NCBI GenBank assembly: GCA_963809925.1
Contig: CAWELH010000009.1
Span: 124,001 to 188,000 of the forward strand
DNA length: 64,000 nucleotides
Origin: DASQZK01 sp963809925
GTDB lineage: Bacteria; Bacteroidota; Bacteroidia; Bacteroidales; GCA-2748055
Direction of reading: 5' to 3'
Every line of letters begins with the position of its first letter. Position 1 is the stretch's first letter. Below, piece after piece: positions 54,536-63,699 of this stretch. The translations under genes were made by a program, and so were the position numbers. Below the pieces are notes generated by a model, which worked only from the letters and a program-made list of their open reading frames with translations, did not search any database and had not been told where the DNA came from.

Positions 54536-55444
54536 TTATTTTTCTGCAGCCGGAGAGTGGAAATACCGAAGCTGGCTGAAAAGACTCATGAGAACATTGC
54601 TGTCGAGATAATGTCCGCCGGGATATTCAGCATAAATGTGCTTAAAGCCGAGTTCAACCAGTCTCTCATGAAAAGCACGGTTGGTTTTATACAGGAAATC
54701 GTCACGACCGATTTCCATAACGATGGCAACATCTTTCCGGTTACGGATATGATTTACGAGGTTAAAGCAACTGTTAAGATGATAGTTTTCACGGTGTGAC
54801 CAGTAGTCACCCAGCAGTTTAGAGAGTTCGCCTGTGTCATCCCAGTCCAGATCTTCGATGGACGTTGCGGGATTCAGAACACCGGATCTCTCCAGGGCTA
54901 CGGAAAAAATATCGGGGTAGCGGCACAAAAGGCTGACCGCTCCGTACCCGCCCATGCTGAATCCGGCCAGTATTCTGCCTTCCCGGTTCTGTTGTGTTCT
55001 GAAATGATTATCAATATACGACGGGACCTCCTTTGCGACATATGTAGCAAAAAGACTTTCCGGTTTTTCAGGAGCATCCAGATAATAACTGTTCCCTACA
55101 ATGGGTGTAACAATGATGACATGAAAGATATCAGCCATCTCGCCAATGCCCAGTGAAGGCGGATAGAGTGAGCGAAGCCCTTCTTCAGTAAGGGGCTGGT
55201 CATTGGTGCCGTGCAAAAAATAAATCACGGAATACGAATCTTTAGTGCGGGCATAATCCCCGGGGAGAAAAACGAGCACGGGAAGATCACGGTTCATTGC
55301 ATTACTGTGAATGATCTCAAGTTTACCGTCATTCTTTTTCACCGGTATCTCAGGCTGGGTATTCATTACCGGCAGGGCTTCCATTCCACTCATCAGAACG
55401 ATGATACTGAAGATAAGGCAGACTCGTTTTTTCATGGTTTTCAT
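54536..55444 (-). CDS. Secreted esterase, CE1/esterase D-like alpha/beta hydrolase
   Basis: The protein of about 300 residues has a signal peptide (MKTMKKRVCLIFSIIVLMSG) and an esterase D/tributyrin esterase fold. Oxyanion-strand text VIYFLHGTNDQP, nucleophile elbow AGFSMGGYGAV, acid in EIGRDDFLY and His in PGGHYLD give a complete Ser-Asp-His triad. Such enzymes remove acetyl or feruloyl groups from plant or algal glycans. ATG 55435 is an equally good start; the upstream ATG at 55495 is not signal-like. It lies 260 bp downstream of the GH95 gene on the same strand, consistent with joint glycan degradation. Confidence 0.87.
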   Translation of the reverse strand: MKTMKKRVCLIFSIIVLMSGMEALPVMNTQPEIPVKKNDGKLEIIHSNAMNRDLPVLVFLPGDYARTKDSYSVIYFLHGTNDQPLTEEGLRSLYPPSLGIGEMADIFHVIIVTPIVGNSYYLDAPEKPESLFATYVAKEVPSYIDNHFRTQQNREGRILAGFSMGGYGAVSLLCRYPDIFSVALERSGVLNPATSIEDLDWDDTGELSKLLGDYWSHRENYHLNSCFNLVNHIRNRKDVAIVMEIGRDDFLYKTNRAFHERLVELGFKHIYAEYPGGHYLDSNVLMSLFSQLRYFHSPAAEK

Positions 55445-55701
55445 TAAGATTTTGTATAAGACCTCAAAAATAATGGATCTTCGCATTCCATGCATCGAAT
55501 TTTCAATTTTTATAGGACAAACAGTATATCTGACGGATATTGAGCGAAAAGGCGAGATGTAAAATCTTCTTTTGGCAGTTATCGTTGGGAGGCGGCTAAG
55601 GCTGCCATCTTAAGTGAGCCCGCCTTTGGCTCTGTGCTCCATCCGGACCAGGTCGTTGCCGCCGTCCGCTGATATGCCCTTACTCCGGTATGGGATATGC
55701 T

Positions 55702-58149
55702 TTATAGCTCAACAATCTTGATTTTATCGTTCCCCTTTAGGTTCACCGGTTTTCCCTTGACCCAGACATCCGGAACTGAACTTCCATGCGGACAGGTAAT
55801 GGTAGCCTTTTCGAGTTCTCCATTTTTCCAGCTCAGATCTACTGTATAGTTGCCCCTGGCTTTGAGTCCCCGGATTTCCCCCCTACTGAATTCATCCGGA
55901 AGTGCAGGCAAAAGACGAATGTCATCATGCTGACTCTGAAGTAGCATCTCAGCAATGCAACCCGGAAGAGATGCCGAGGCATCGAGTTGAAAATGACAGT
56001 ACAGGCTGTCGCCTTCATTGTAATATTCCGGCCTTTGCCAGTGGTATCCGATATGTTGGAAGGTGAGTACATTTTCAAAACCTTCCTCTGTAAGAAGTTC
56101 AGTCATGATTTTGTTGGCACGGTTTCCATCGAGAAGCCGTGTCCAGCACCACATCCTGTGTGCTCTGGCCCAGTTTCCTCCGGAGACCGATTCCTGTTCC
56201 GGAAAACGGCCGTCGCCCCTGAAGTTCAGTGCGGTTTTAGCTCCTTCTGCCAGTTCCGGTGTTGAGGAAGGTGAGATCATCGTTCCGGGATAGACTGCAA
56301 AAAGGTGAGCAATATGCCGGTGATGACAATCCGGACTGTCAATATCGTCATACCATTCCTGCAATTGTCCGTATTTACCGGTTTTGAGGGGCAGTAGTTT
56401 TTTGCTCACGCGTATCAGGGAATCAGCGAAGGTCTGCTCCCCAACCATGGATGCTGCGCGTGCCGTATTGGAAAAGAGTTCATGGATCATCTCAACATCC
56501 TGGTAAACTCCCGGGAGGTTATACCGGTACGCATCACTCTGTACATCATGGAATGCAGGATTGAGACCTTGAGCGGTAAGCAATGCTCCGTGTTCTGCCG
56601 ATACGGCCGGGGCGCTGATCAGGTAGCCGTTAAAGGGAACAAGGTTTTCAAGCCAGAATGTGGATGCATCCCTAAGTAGAGGCCAGGCGCGGGTTTTAAG
56701 ATATGCAGTATCGCCGGTGAAGGCAAACTGTTCCCACACATGCTGGCAGTGCCAGGCTGCTCCAACGGCGTACATTCCGTACCGGATTCCGCCGGAGGGT
56801 GCAGCGTGTCCCCAGATATTGCCTGTGGTATGGCTAACCCACCCATCGGTGCCATAGCATCGGCGGGCAATTTCCCTGCCCGGTATCGCAAGATCCTCAA
56901 TCCAGTCGATATATGCTTCCTGACATTCAGGGAGGTTGACGGGTCCGCACGACCAGTATATCTCCTGAAGGTTGATGTTACTCTGATAGTTGCCCGCCCA
57001 TGGTGCATTCACGTAATTGTTCCATACACCCTGGAGGTTTGCAGGCAGTGTACCCGGCCGTGAGGAACTGATTATCATATAGCGACCCAGGTTGAAGGCA
57101 AGCACCTTATATCCCGGGTCCGGCATCCCGGCTTTCAGGAGTTGGTACCGCTGATCAACGGGTAATTTTTCAGCTTCAGGATTTCCGCTGATATGGAGTC
57201 CCACCCTGTCGTAAAGTGATTTGTAATCGTTGATATGTCTGGATCTCAACGTTTTATAATCTTGTGCCATGGCACTTTTCATGACCCTCCGGTTTACAGT
57301 GGCGGGCTCTTCACCCGTATACCGGGGATATGCCAGTTTGTAATTCGTAGCGGCTGTAAGGCAGATCACAGCTGAAGTGGCATTGCGGACAATGAGTTTT
57401 CCATTTTCTGAGCTTCCTGTACCACCGGTTTGCCGGATCTGAAGAAGAACATTGAAAGGCCTGTGGTTCCCATTAATGTATCCCTGTACTTCCAATGTGC
57501 TGTCGGTGGTCACGATAAGGGAGGAATCCTGGAGGATATCTATTCCTATTGAAAAGTTCAGGTGGCCGTTGTTCCCCGATGTGAGACGGAGGGCCAGGAC
57601 TCTGTCAGGGTAGGAACAAAAATATTCCCGGGAATAGTCTATGGCTCCGGAAGTGTAGGTCACTTTTCCAAGCGAGTTTTCTAGATCCAGTTCGCGCACA
57701 TAGTTTTTTGCGGAATCCGTCTGATCAGGAAAATCGATCCTGAGTTCACCGATGCTGGTGAAATTGCCAAAGGAAGTTGGCTTTCCAAAAAAGTCATTTA
57801 CCACGAGGCTGTCCGCTTTCCTCGTCTCACCCTGAGTGACAGCCTTACGGATAGCAGACAAAGATTTTAAGGCTTTTGGGTTGACGCCGGCCTTTTCCCA
57901 GTCACCCTCAGCGGGACTGCCGGTCCACATACTGGCTTCAGTGAAAGTGATGATTTCATGCTGCACACCGCCAAAGAAGGTAGCGCCCATATAGCCGTTT
58001 CCAAGATGCAGGCCCTGACTGTTCCAGTATCTCGCCGGCGTGGTATACCAAAGCTTAGCATTGGGGTCGTCTGAATTGCCGGACTGATTTGTACAGGCAC
58101 AAAAGGTAACCGCCGTTAGCAGTAGAGATAAACAACATTTTGCTTTCAT
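55702..58149 (-). CDS. GH95-family alpha-L-fucosidase-type lipoprotein
   Basis: The 815-residue protein begins with a lipoprotein-type signal (LLLTAVTFCAC) and has the GH95 layout: an N-terminal beta-supersandwich (about 30-270), a helical linker, an (alpha/alpha)6 barrel (about 330-690), and a C-terminal beta domain. Catalytic-region motifs are NLQGVWNN, SNINLQEIYW (the N-x-N pair that positions water), APAVSAEHG (general-acid Glu) and EWYDDIDSPDCHHRHIAHL (base Asp and HRH). GH95 enzymes release alpha-1,2-linked L-fucose or L-galactose from glycans with inversion. The segment after the N-x-N pair differs from the usual TEMNYW, so specificity may differ. It lies 100 bp after thrC on the same strand. 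Confidence 0.9.
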   Translation of the reverse strand: MKAKCCLSLLLTAVTFCACTNQSGNSDDPNAKLWYTTPARYWNSQGLHLGNGYMGATFFGGVQHEIITFTEASMWTGSPAEGDWEKAGVNPKALKSLSAIRKAVTQGETRKADSLVVNDFFGKPTSFGNFTSIGELRIDFPDQTDSAKNYVRELDLENSLGKVTYTSGAIDYSREYFCSYPDRVLALRLTSGNNGHLNFSIGIDILQDSSLIVTTDSTLEVQGYINGNHRPFNVLLQIRQTGGTGSSENGKLIVRNATSAVICLTAATNYKLAYPRYTGEEPATVNRRVMKSAMAQDYKTLRSRHINDYKSLYDRVGLHISGNPEAEKLPVDQRYQLLKAGMPDPGYKVLAFNLGRYMIISSSRPGTLPANLQGVWNNYVNAPWAGNYQSNINLQEIYWSCGPVNLPECQEAYIDWIEDLAIPGREIARRCYGTDGWVSHTTGNIWGHAAPSGGIRYGMYAVGAAWHCQHVWEQFAFTGDTAYLKTRAWPLLRDASTFWLENLVPFNGYLISAPAVSAEHGALLTAQGLNPAFHDVQSDAYRYNLPGVYQDVEMIHELFSNTARAASMVGEQTFADSLIRVSKKLLPLKTGKYGQLQEWYDDIDSPDCHHRHIAHLFAVYPGTMISPSSTPELAEGAKTALNFRGDGRFPEQESVSGGNWARAHRMWCWTRLLDGNRANKIMTELLTEEGFENVLTFQHIGYHWQRPEYYNEGDSLYCHFQLDASASLPGCIAEMLLQSQHDDIRLLPALPDEFSRGEIRGLKARGNYTVDLSWKNGELEKATITCPHGSSVPDVWVKGKPVNLKGNDKIKIVEL

Positions 58150-58249
58150 TGCAGATGAATATATACGTGGTTTCAGGTTGAATCTGCAAGATAACCAACT
58201 TGATCCAATGTTTACCCCGGCGACCCGGAATTTATCCTGTTTCCGTGGA

Positions 58250-59548
58250 TCAAATCAGGCTGAGAAGGTAACTCCTGAAATCCTCATAGGTATGGCTCAG
58301 CGGCACAGATTTTTTCTCCCGGTTTTCAAACTTCTTAAGTTTTTCCGGCATAACTACTTCTTCATGGGTGGCCTCAGAAACTGTTTCCATGAATTTGGCA
58401 GGATGGGCTGTTTCGAGGAAAACCATATGTACTTCCGGGTGTTGCTTCAGGTAAGCTTCGGAAGCAAGAAAGCCAGTTGCCCCGTGAGGGTCGGTAAGAT
58501 ATCCAAACTCATTTCGGACCTTACCGATGGCATCCCTGATCTGGCTGTCGGTATATGAAAAACCACTGATATCGCTGGCAATGGCATCATGAGCATGGTC
58601 ATACAGATCAAGGATCCGTGCGAAATTGGAAGGATCCCCGACATCCATAGCGTTGGCAACGGTGCTCACGGAGGGACGGGGAAGATATTTTCCCGATAGA
58701 AGATATTCCGGTACGATGTCGTTGACATTGGTAGCTGCAACGAAATGTGCAACCGGAAGTCCCATGCGGGCAGCTATAAGCCCCGCTGTCAGGTTTCCGA
58801 AATTGCCGCTGGGGACGCAGAAAACCAGGTTCTCCCTGTGTTTCAGTTGTCTCCACGCATCGAAATAGTAAAATGACTGAGGTAAAAGCCTCGCCAGGTT
58901 TATGGAATTGGCCGAGGTAATGGTAAGTTTTCCGGTTATACTTGCGTCGGAGAAGGCTGTTTTAACGAGTTTCTGGCATTCATCAAAGCTTCCGTCAATC
59001 TCCAGGGCTGTAATATTTTCACCAAGTGTGGTAAACTGTTTTTCCTGTATCCTGCTAACCATCCCGCGAGGATAGAGGATATGAACCTTTACCCCCTGTA
59101 CTCCGAGAAATCCATTTGCCACGGCGCTGCCGGTATCGCCCGAAGTGGCCACGAGCACATGAATCTCCCTGTCGTAATCACGTGTGAAATATCCGAGCAT
59201 CCTTGCCATGAATCTGGCGCCGGCATCCTTAAATGCCAGAGTGGGACCGTGAAAAAGCTCCAGCGTTGAAATGTGGTCGGTCAGACTGACCAGCGGTGTT
59301 GGGAAGTTAATTGCCCCGGCCGCGATATCTGCCAGATCTGATTCAGGGATATCCTCACCGAAGAGAATTCTACTTAGAAAGACAGCAATATCCTGAAGAT
59401 CATGATGACCGATTTGTTCAAGGAAGGTCTTTGGTACAACTGGGATATGAACCGGCATGTAGAGGCCTCCGTCGCGCGCCAGACCTTTGAATACTGCTTC
59501 TTTTAGATCTACTTTCAGTTCCCTGTTGTTGGTGCTGTAATATTTCAT
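58250..59548 (-). CDS. thrC: Threonine synthase
   Basis: The 432-residue PLP enzyme converts O-phosphohomoserine to threonine. It has the N-terminal YYSTNNRELKVDLKEAVFKGL, the PLP-Lys in TLAFKDAGARFMAR, the VATSGDTGSAVANGF loop and the phosphate-binding VPSGNFGNLTAG. The length fits the class II (E. coli-type) family. It is the last gene of the thr operon, 35 bp after thrB. Confidence 0.96.
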   Translation of the reverse strand: MKYYSTNNRELKVDLKEAVFKGLARDGGLYMPVHIPVVPKTFLEQIGHHDLQDIAVFLSRILFGEDIPESDLADIAAGAINFPTPLVSLTDHISTLELFHGPTLAFKDAGARFMARMLGYFTRDYDREIHVLVATSGDTGSAVANGFLGVQGVKVHILYPRGMVSRIQEKQFTTLGENITALEIDGSFDECQKLVKTAFSDASITGKLTITSANSINLARLLPQSFYYFDAWRQLKHRENLVFCVPSGNFGNLTAGLIAARMGLPVAHFVAATNVNDIVPEYLLSGKYLPRPSVSTVANAMDVGDPSNFARILDLYDHAHDAIASDISGFSYTDSQIRDAIGKVRNEFGYLTDPHGATGFLASEAYLKQHPEVHMVFLETAHPAKFMETVSEATHEEVVMPEKLKKFENREKKSVPLSHTYEDFRSYLLSLI

Positions 59549-59583
59549 GTCTGAATATATTTATCAGGATGGACTTCCAGGCA

Positions 59584-60516
59584 TTAATGATCTCCGATGG
59601 TCCTTGTACCTTCGGGAGAAATCCCGGAAACATAGGTTTTGTTTGGGATATCTCTCTCATGAAACGATGCGGACATGACGCCGGCGAGTTTCACTGCTGT
59701 GTTGTGATCCTGGCTAAAGGCAAAAACTGAAGGTCCCGAACCGGAGATGTTGGCGCCAAGTGCGCCGGCTCCGATAAGATTTTGTTTCAGTTCAGCATAA
59801 CCGGGGATCATCCTGGCCCTCACCGGCTCAGCAATTACATCTTCCAGTGACCTGCCGATAAGGCCATAATCCGCGGTTGTAATTCCGGCTATAAGTCCGG
59901 CAATATTACCACACTGTGTCAGGATCTTTCTCAGGGGCAATTCAGGAGGAATTAGTCTCCTGCTTTCCGAAGTCCTGATCTCAATGTCGGGGTGAACGAC
60001 GGTACAGAACAGTGAATCCGGGGCTTTAAGCCTGATGATATCGATAGGATCATAGTCACGTATCAGCACGAAACCGCCAAGCAGTGCGGGTGCAATATTG
60101 TCGGCATGGATACTTCCGCTGGCAATGAATTCGCCTTTAAGTGCTGCGGGGATGAGCTGCTCGGTGGTCAGTGGCCGGCCGAGTAATTCGTTAATGCCAA
60201 AGACGGCAGCTGCACAACTTGCTGCACTCGAACCGATGCCCGACCCGGGATTGATCTTTTTCTCAAAGATCAGTTCGAAGCCGTTATGGTTGTCCAGTTC
60301 ATCCAGCAGTGCTCTCGCGGCCACGTATGCCACATTTTTCTCCGGATCATCAGGAAGGCAGCAGCCGGCTTCATTCACAATGCCGATACGGCCGCTGTTG
60401 TTCATTATGATCCGCATGATATCCCCAGGCATTTCAATGGCGAAACCCATCAGGTCGAAGCCCGGTCCTACATTGGAGATGGTTGCCGGAGCATATACCC
60501 GTACAGTTTTTTTCAT
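59584..60516 (-). CDS. thrB: Homoserine kinase
   Basis: The 310-residue GHMP kinase phosphorylates homoserine. Motifs are RVYAPATISNVGPGFDLMG, the ATP loop NPGSGIGSSAASCAAAV, and the C-terminal GALGANISGSGPSVFAF. It lies between the HAD phosphatase gene (15-bp gap) and thrC (35-bp gap) on the same strand. Confidence 0.96.
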   Translation of the reverse strand: MKKTVRVYAPATISNVGPGFDLMGFAIEMPGDIMRIIMNNSGRIGIVNEAGCCLPDDPEKNVAYVAARALLDELDNHNGFELIFEKKINPGSGIGSSAASCAAAVFGINELLGRPLTTEQLIPAALKGEFIASGSIHADNIAPALLGGFVLIRDYDPIDIIRLKAPDSLFCTVVHPDIEIRTSESRRLIPPELPLRKILTQCGNIAGLIAGITTADYGLIGRSLEDVIAEPVRARMIPGYAELKQNLIGAGALGANISGSGPSVFAFSQDHNTAVKLAGVMSASFHERDIPNKTYVSGISPEGTRTIGDH

Positions 60517-60531
60517 CGGTAGTTTGTTTTC

Positions 60532-61194
60532 TTAAAATCCATCCAGTACATTAAGGAGTGTGAGGTCAAACTCAAGGAGACTTTTCATTTTAAGATCAGC
60601 CAGGCCATATGCGGGATCGTCGAAATGATTTGCATCAGGGACCGCTACAACCTGCATAAGTGCAGCCTTTGCTGCAATCATACCGTTTATTGAATCTTCA
60701 AAGGCCAGGCAGCATGACGCAGGTGTTTCCAGTCTTTCTGCCGTTGAAAGGTATACCGCCGGATGGGGTTTTCCATATTTTTCATTCTCGGCGGAATACA
60801 GCAGATCGAAATATTTTCGCAAGGTAAAACGGTCGATGAATGTTTCTATGAGTGCCATGGAAGAGGAAGATGCCAGTGCCATTTTAAGCCCTGAAGACGC
60901 GAAAAGCTCCAGGATATATCTGGCCCCGTCCATAAGCTGAGCTTCACTCCTGAAAAATCCTATGATGGCATCATCATAAGCTTTCTCCAAAGCTTTAAAA
61001 TCTGGTTCAGGCCAGGGAAGCCTGCTGTACCAGTACCTGATCTGCTCATCGGTCCGGAGTCCGAAGGTGGGCTTTTGCATCTCGGGGGTTATTTCAATCC
61101 CCATGCCACGGAAAATTCTCCGTTCGGTTTCCTGCCAGAAAGGTTCCGTGTCGATGAGGAGTCCGTCCATGTCGAATATGATGCTTTGTATCAT
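60532..61194 (-). CDS. HAD-family phosphatase inside the thr operon
   Basis: The 220-residue protein is a subclass IA HAD hydrolase with a helical cap. Motif I is IIFDMDGLLIDTE, motif II LALASSSS, the conserved Lys is in NEKYGKPHPAVYL, and motif III/IV is CLAFEDSINGM. It resembles 2-deoxyglucose-6-phosphatase/beta-phosphoglucomutase-like proteins. It is 9 bp after thrA and 15 bp before thrB, so it is co-expressed with the threonine pathway. A role on a pathway phosphate or as repair phosphatase is possible but cannot be shown. Confidence 0.92.
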   Translation of the reverse strand: MIQSIIFDMDGLLIDTEPFWQETERRIFRGMGIEITPEMQKPTFGLRTDEQIRYWYSRLPWPEPDFKALEKAYDDAIIGFFRSEAQLMDGARYILELFASSGLKMALASSSSMALIETFIDRFTLRKYFDLLYSAENEKYGKPHPAVYLSTAERLETPASCCLAFEDSINGMIAAKAALMQVVAVPDANHFDDPAYGLADLKMKSLLEFDLTLLNVLDGF

Positions 61195-61203
61195 GCCCTT
61201 AGA

Positions 61204-63630
61204 TTAAAGATTGGCAACCCTGATGATATCGGCAAATACTCCGGCTGCCGTAACGGCTGCACCTGCGCCGTACCCCCTGATCACCATTGGCTGCTCGCGA
61301 TAACGTTCTGTGGTGATGAGAATGATATTATTGCTGTCAGCAAGTTCAAAGGCAGGATGAGACTTATCCACTTCCAGAAGTTCAACTCTACCGCTTCCGT
61401 TATCGAGCTTTGCCACGAAGCGCCAGCGCAGTCCCTTCTCCTCAAGTTTCTGTCTGGAAGTCTCGAATTCATCATCAAGCTTCCGGATTTCTTCCCAGAA
61501 TGTATCAAGAGTTCCGGTGAAGCATGAATCGGGAAGGAAGCGTTTCATCTCCACCTGCGATTCTTCGAGTGTATATCCTGATTCTCTGGAGAGAATGAGT
61601 AATTTTCTCATCACATCGGTGCCGCTGAGGTCAATACGGGGGTCAGGTTCGGAAAAGCCCTTTTCCCTGGCAAGTTCAACGGCCCTGCTGAGGGGAATGT
61701 CTTTGCTTAACGTGTTGAAGATGAAATTCAGTGTTCCGGAGAGTACAGCTTCAAGCGCGAGAATACGGTCGCCGCTGCGGATTAAGTCATTAATGGTGTT
61801 AATGATCGGCAGCCCGGCTCCCACATTGGTTTCAAAAATAAAACGCACGCCCTTCTTCCTCGCTTTTTGCTTTAACTCCCGGTAGGTGGAATACGCCGAT
61901 GAACACGCGATCTTGTTGGCTGTCACCACCGATACATACTGTTCAAAGAGATTTTCATAAAGTCCGGCGATCTCATTGCTTGCCGTACAATCAATAAAGA
62001 CCGGGTTGCGCAGGTTAAGTTCCCGTATCGAATTAACGTATTCGGAGAGGTTCATTTTATCACCCTTCTCCAGCCTGGTCTTATAATCGGTAAGATCAAT
62101 GCCATCGCCGTCAATAATCATTTTGCGTGAATTGGCGATGCCGGTTACATTGATCTTCAGGTTGTGCTCCTTCATGAGGTAATCCTGTTGTGCCTGGATC
62201 TGTGCCAACAGGTCCCGTCCCACATTTCCGGTACCGGCAAGATAAAGATGAAGTTCCTTATAATGAGAAAGGAAGAATCCTTCATGGATGACATTCAGTG
62301 CTTTTTTCAAAACATCCTGACGGATGACAACCGAGATGTTTAATTCGGATGAACCCTGAGCAGTGGCGATGACGGAAATCCCGTTTCGGCCCAGAGAGGT
62401 GAACAGGTTTGCAGATATTCCGGGCGTATTTCGCATTTTTTCACCTACGATAGCAATTATCGAGAGATCTTTCTCGACAGTAATCTCTATGATCTGCTTT
62501 ATATCCACCTCAAGATGGAATTCCTCTTTCAGGGCTGTCATGGCACGAAGGGTATCGCCCGGTGAGATAGCAAAGCTTATCGAGAACTCCGAGGAGGCCT
62601 GTGTAATAAGGATGACGTTCACTTCTCTGCTTGCAAGGGCAGAAAACAGTCTCATGGAGATGCCTGTTACCCCGGGAAGGCCGCTACCCTGCAAGGTAAT
62701 CAGATCAATCTTGTCGATGGAGGAGATTCCTTTTATCGGACTTTCCGTCGAGTTGCCTCCCTTGCTGGAGATCAGTGTTCCCGGTGAATCGACGTTGAAG
62801 GTATTTTTAATCCAGATTGGAATATTCTTTTGGTACGCAGGGTGGAGTGTAGGGGTATAGAGAACCTTGGCCCCGAAGTGTGATAATTCAAGGGCTTCGG
62901 AGTAGCTTAGTTTTTCAATGACATAGGCTTTGCTTACTTTTCGCGGGTCGGCAGTCATAAATCCGTCAACATCGGTCCATATTTCCAGGACTTCTGCATC
63001 GGCGGCTCCTGCGATGATGGCAGCGGTATAGTCTGAACCTCCACGACCCAGGGTCGTAATGTCGCCGGCTTCATTTGCAGCGATGAATCCGGGTACAATG
63101 AGAATGCCCTTACGTGTTTTAAGCATCTCCTTTATGGTGATGTTTGTCACATCAACGTCAACCTGGGCGTTCCCAAAGCGGCTATCAGTTCTGATGAAAT
63201 GCCTCATATCCACACAAGTAGCAGAATCCATCACGTTTGTGATGATGAATGATGACAGTCTTTCCCCAAAACTCAGTAGATGATCCAGGGTCTTTGCGGT
63301 AAGGTCACCGACCAGGAATATGCCATATAAGAGGTCTTTGAATTCGTTCAGGAGATGGTTTACATAATTTTCAACAGCTTCTTTTTTTTCAATGGGAACG
63401 AGTTGTTCCACCACCTCATGATGACGGGCACGAATATCTTCGATTTCCCGGGCGTATTCCTCATTCCTTGAACGGGCCATCTCGCTGATCCCGAGAATCT
63501 GATCTGTAATGCCTTTGAATGCTGAAACAACGACCACGCATGTCTCGTTCCGGGCTTCAATGATATTTTTAACAAGCCGGATTGCCTCCGGTGAGCCGAC
63601 AGAAGATCCTCCGAATTTTAAGACTTTCAT
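61204..63630 (-). CDS. thrA: Bifunctional aspartate kinase/homoserine dehydrogenase I
   Basis: The 808-residue fusion catalyses the first and third steps from aspartate to homoserine. The kinase domain (about 1-290) has MKVLKFGGSSVGSPEA and TTLGRGGSDYTAA. Two ACT regulatory domains (about 315-455) follow and would bind threonine. The dehydrogenase (about 460-808) has HLYLAGTGNVGRDLLA and GTLNFIFNTLSKD. It is the first gene of thrA-HAD-thrB-thrC. The 69 bp in front hold the fabD terminator; no threonine leader peptide was seen, so feedback by the ACT domains is the visible form of control. Confidence 0.96.
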   Translation of the reverse strand: MKVLKFGGSSVGSPEAIRLVKNIIEARNETCVVVVSAFKGITDQILGISEMARSRNEEYAREIEDIRARHHEVVEQLVPIEKKEAVENYVNHLLNEFKDLLYGIFLVGDLTAKTLDHLLSFGERLSSFIITNVMDSATCVDMRHFIRTDSRFGNAQVDVDVTNITIKEMLKTRKGILIVPGFIAANEAGDITTLGRGGSDYTAAIIAGAADAEVLEIWTDVDGFMTADPRKVSKAYVIEKLSYSEALELSHFGAKVLYTPTLHPAYQKNIPIWIKNTFNVDSPGTLISSKGGNSTESPIKGISSIDKIDLITLQGSGLPGVTGISMRLFSALASREVNVILITQASSEFSISFAISPGDTLRAMTALKEEFHLEVDIKQIIEITVEKDLSIIAIVGEKMRNTPGISANLFTSLGRNGISVIATAQGSSELNISVVIRQDVLKKALNVIHEGFFLSHYKELHLYLAGTGNVGRDLLAQIQAQQDYLMKEHNLKINVTGIANSRKMIIDGDGIDLTDYKTRLEKGDKMNLSEYVNSIRELNLRNPVFIDCTASNEIAGLYENLFEQYVSVVTANKIACSSAYSTYRELKQKARKKGVRFIFETNVGAGLPIINTINDLIRSGDRILALEAVLSGTLNFIFNTLSKDIPLSRAVELAREKGFSEPDPRIDLSGTDVMRKLLILSRESGYTLEESQVEMKRFLPDSCFTGTLDTFWEEIRKLDDEFETSRQKLEEKGLRWRFVAKLDNGSGRVELLEVDKSHPAFELADSNNIILITTERYREQPMVIRGYGAGAAVTAAGVFADIIRVANL

Positions 63631-63652
63631 TTCCTGTGAAATTTATGGTTAT

Positions 63653-63674
63653 AAAAAAGGGGCTCCCCGGCCCC
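63653..63674 (-). terminator. Rho-independent terminator after fabD, before thrA
   Basis: On the minus strand GGGGC (63674-63670) pairs with GCCCC (63663-63659) across a 6-base loop and is followed by six T. It is short but GC-rich and lies between fabD and thrA, so the thr operon probably has its own promoter or relies on partial read-through. Confidence 0.7.
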
Positions 63675-63699
63675 ATATATCATTAATTCAGGGCGTCTA

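Noticed and set aside
63631..63699. Threonine/isoleucine-rich leader peptide and attenuator before thrA
   Set aside because: The interval is only 69 bp, has no small reading frame rich in Thr or Ile, and the hairpin is better explained as the fabD terminator.
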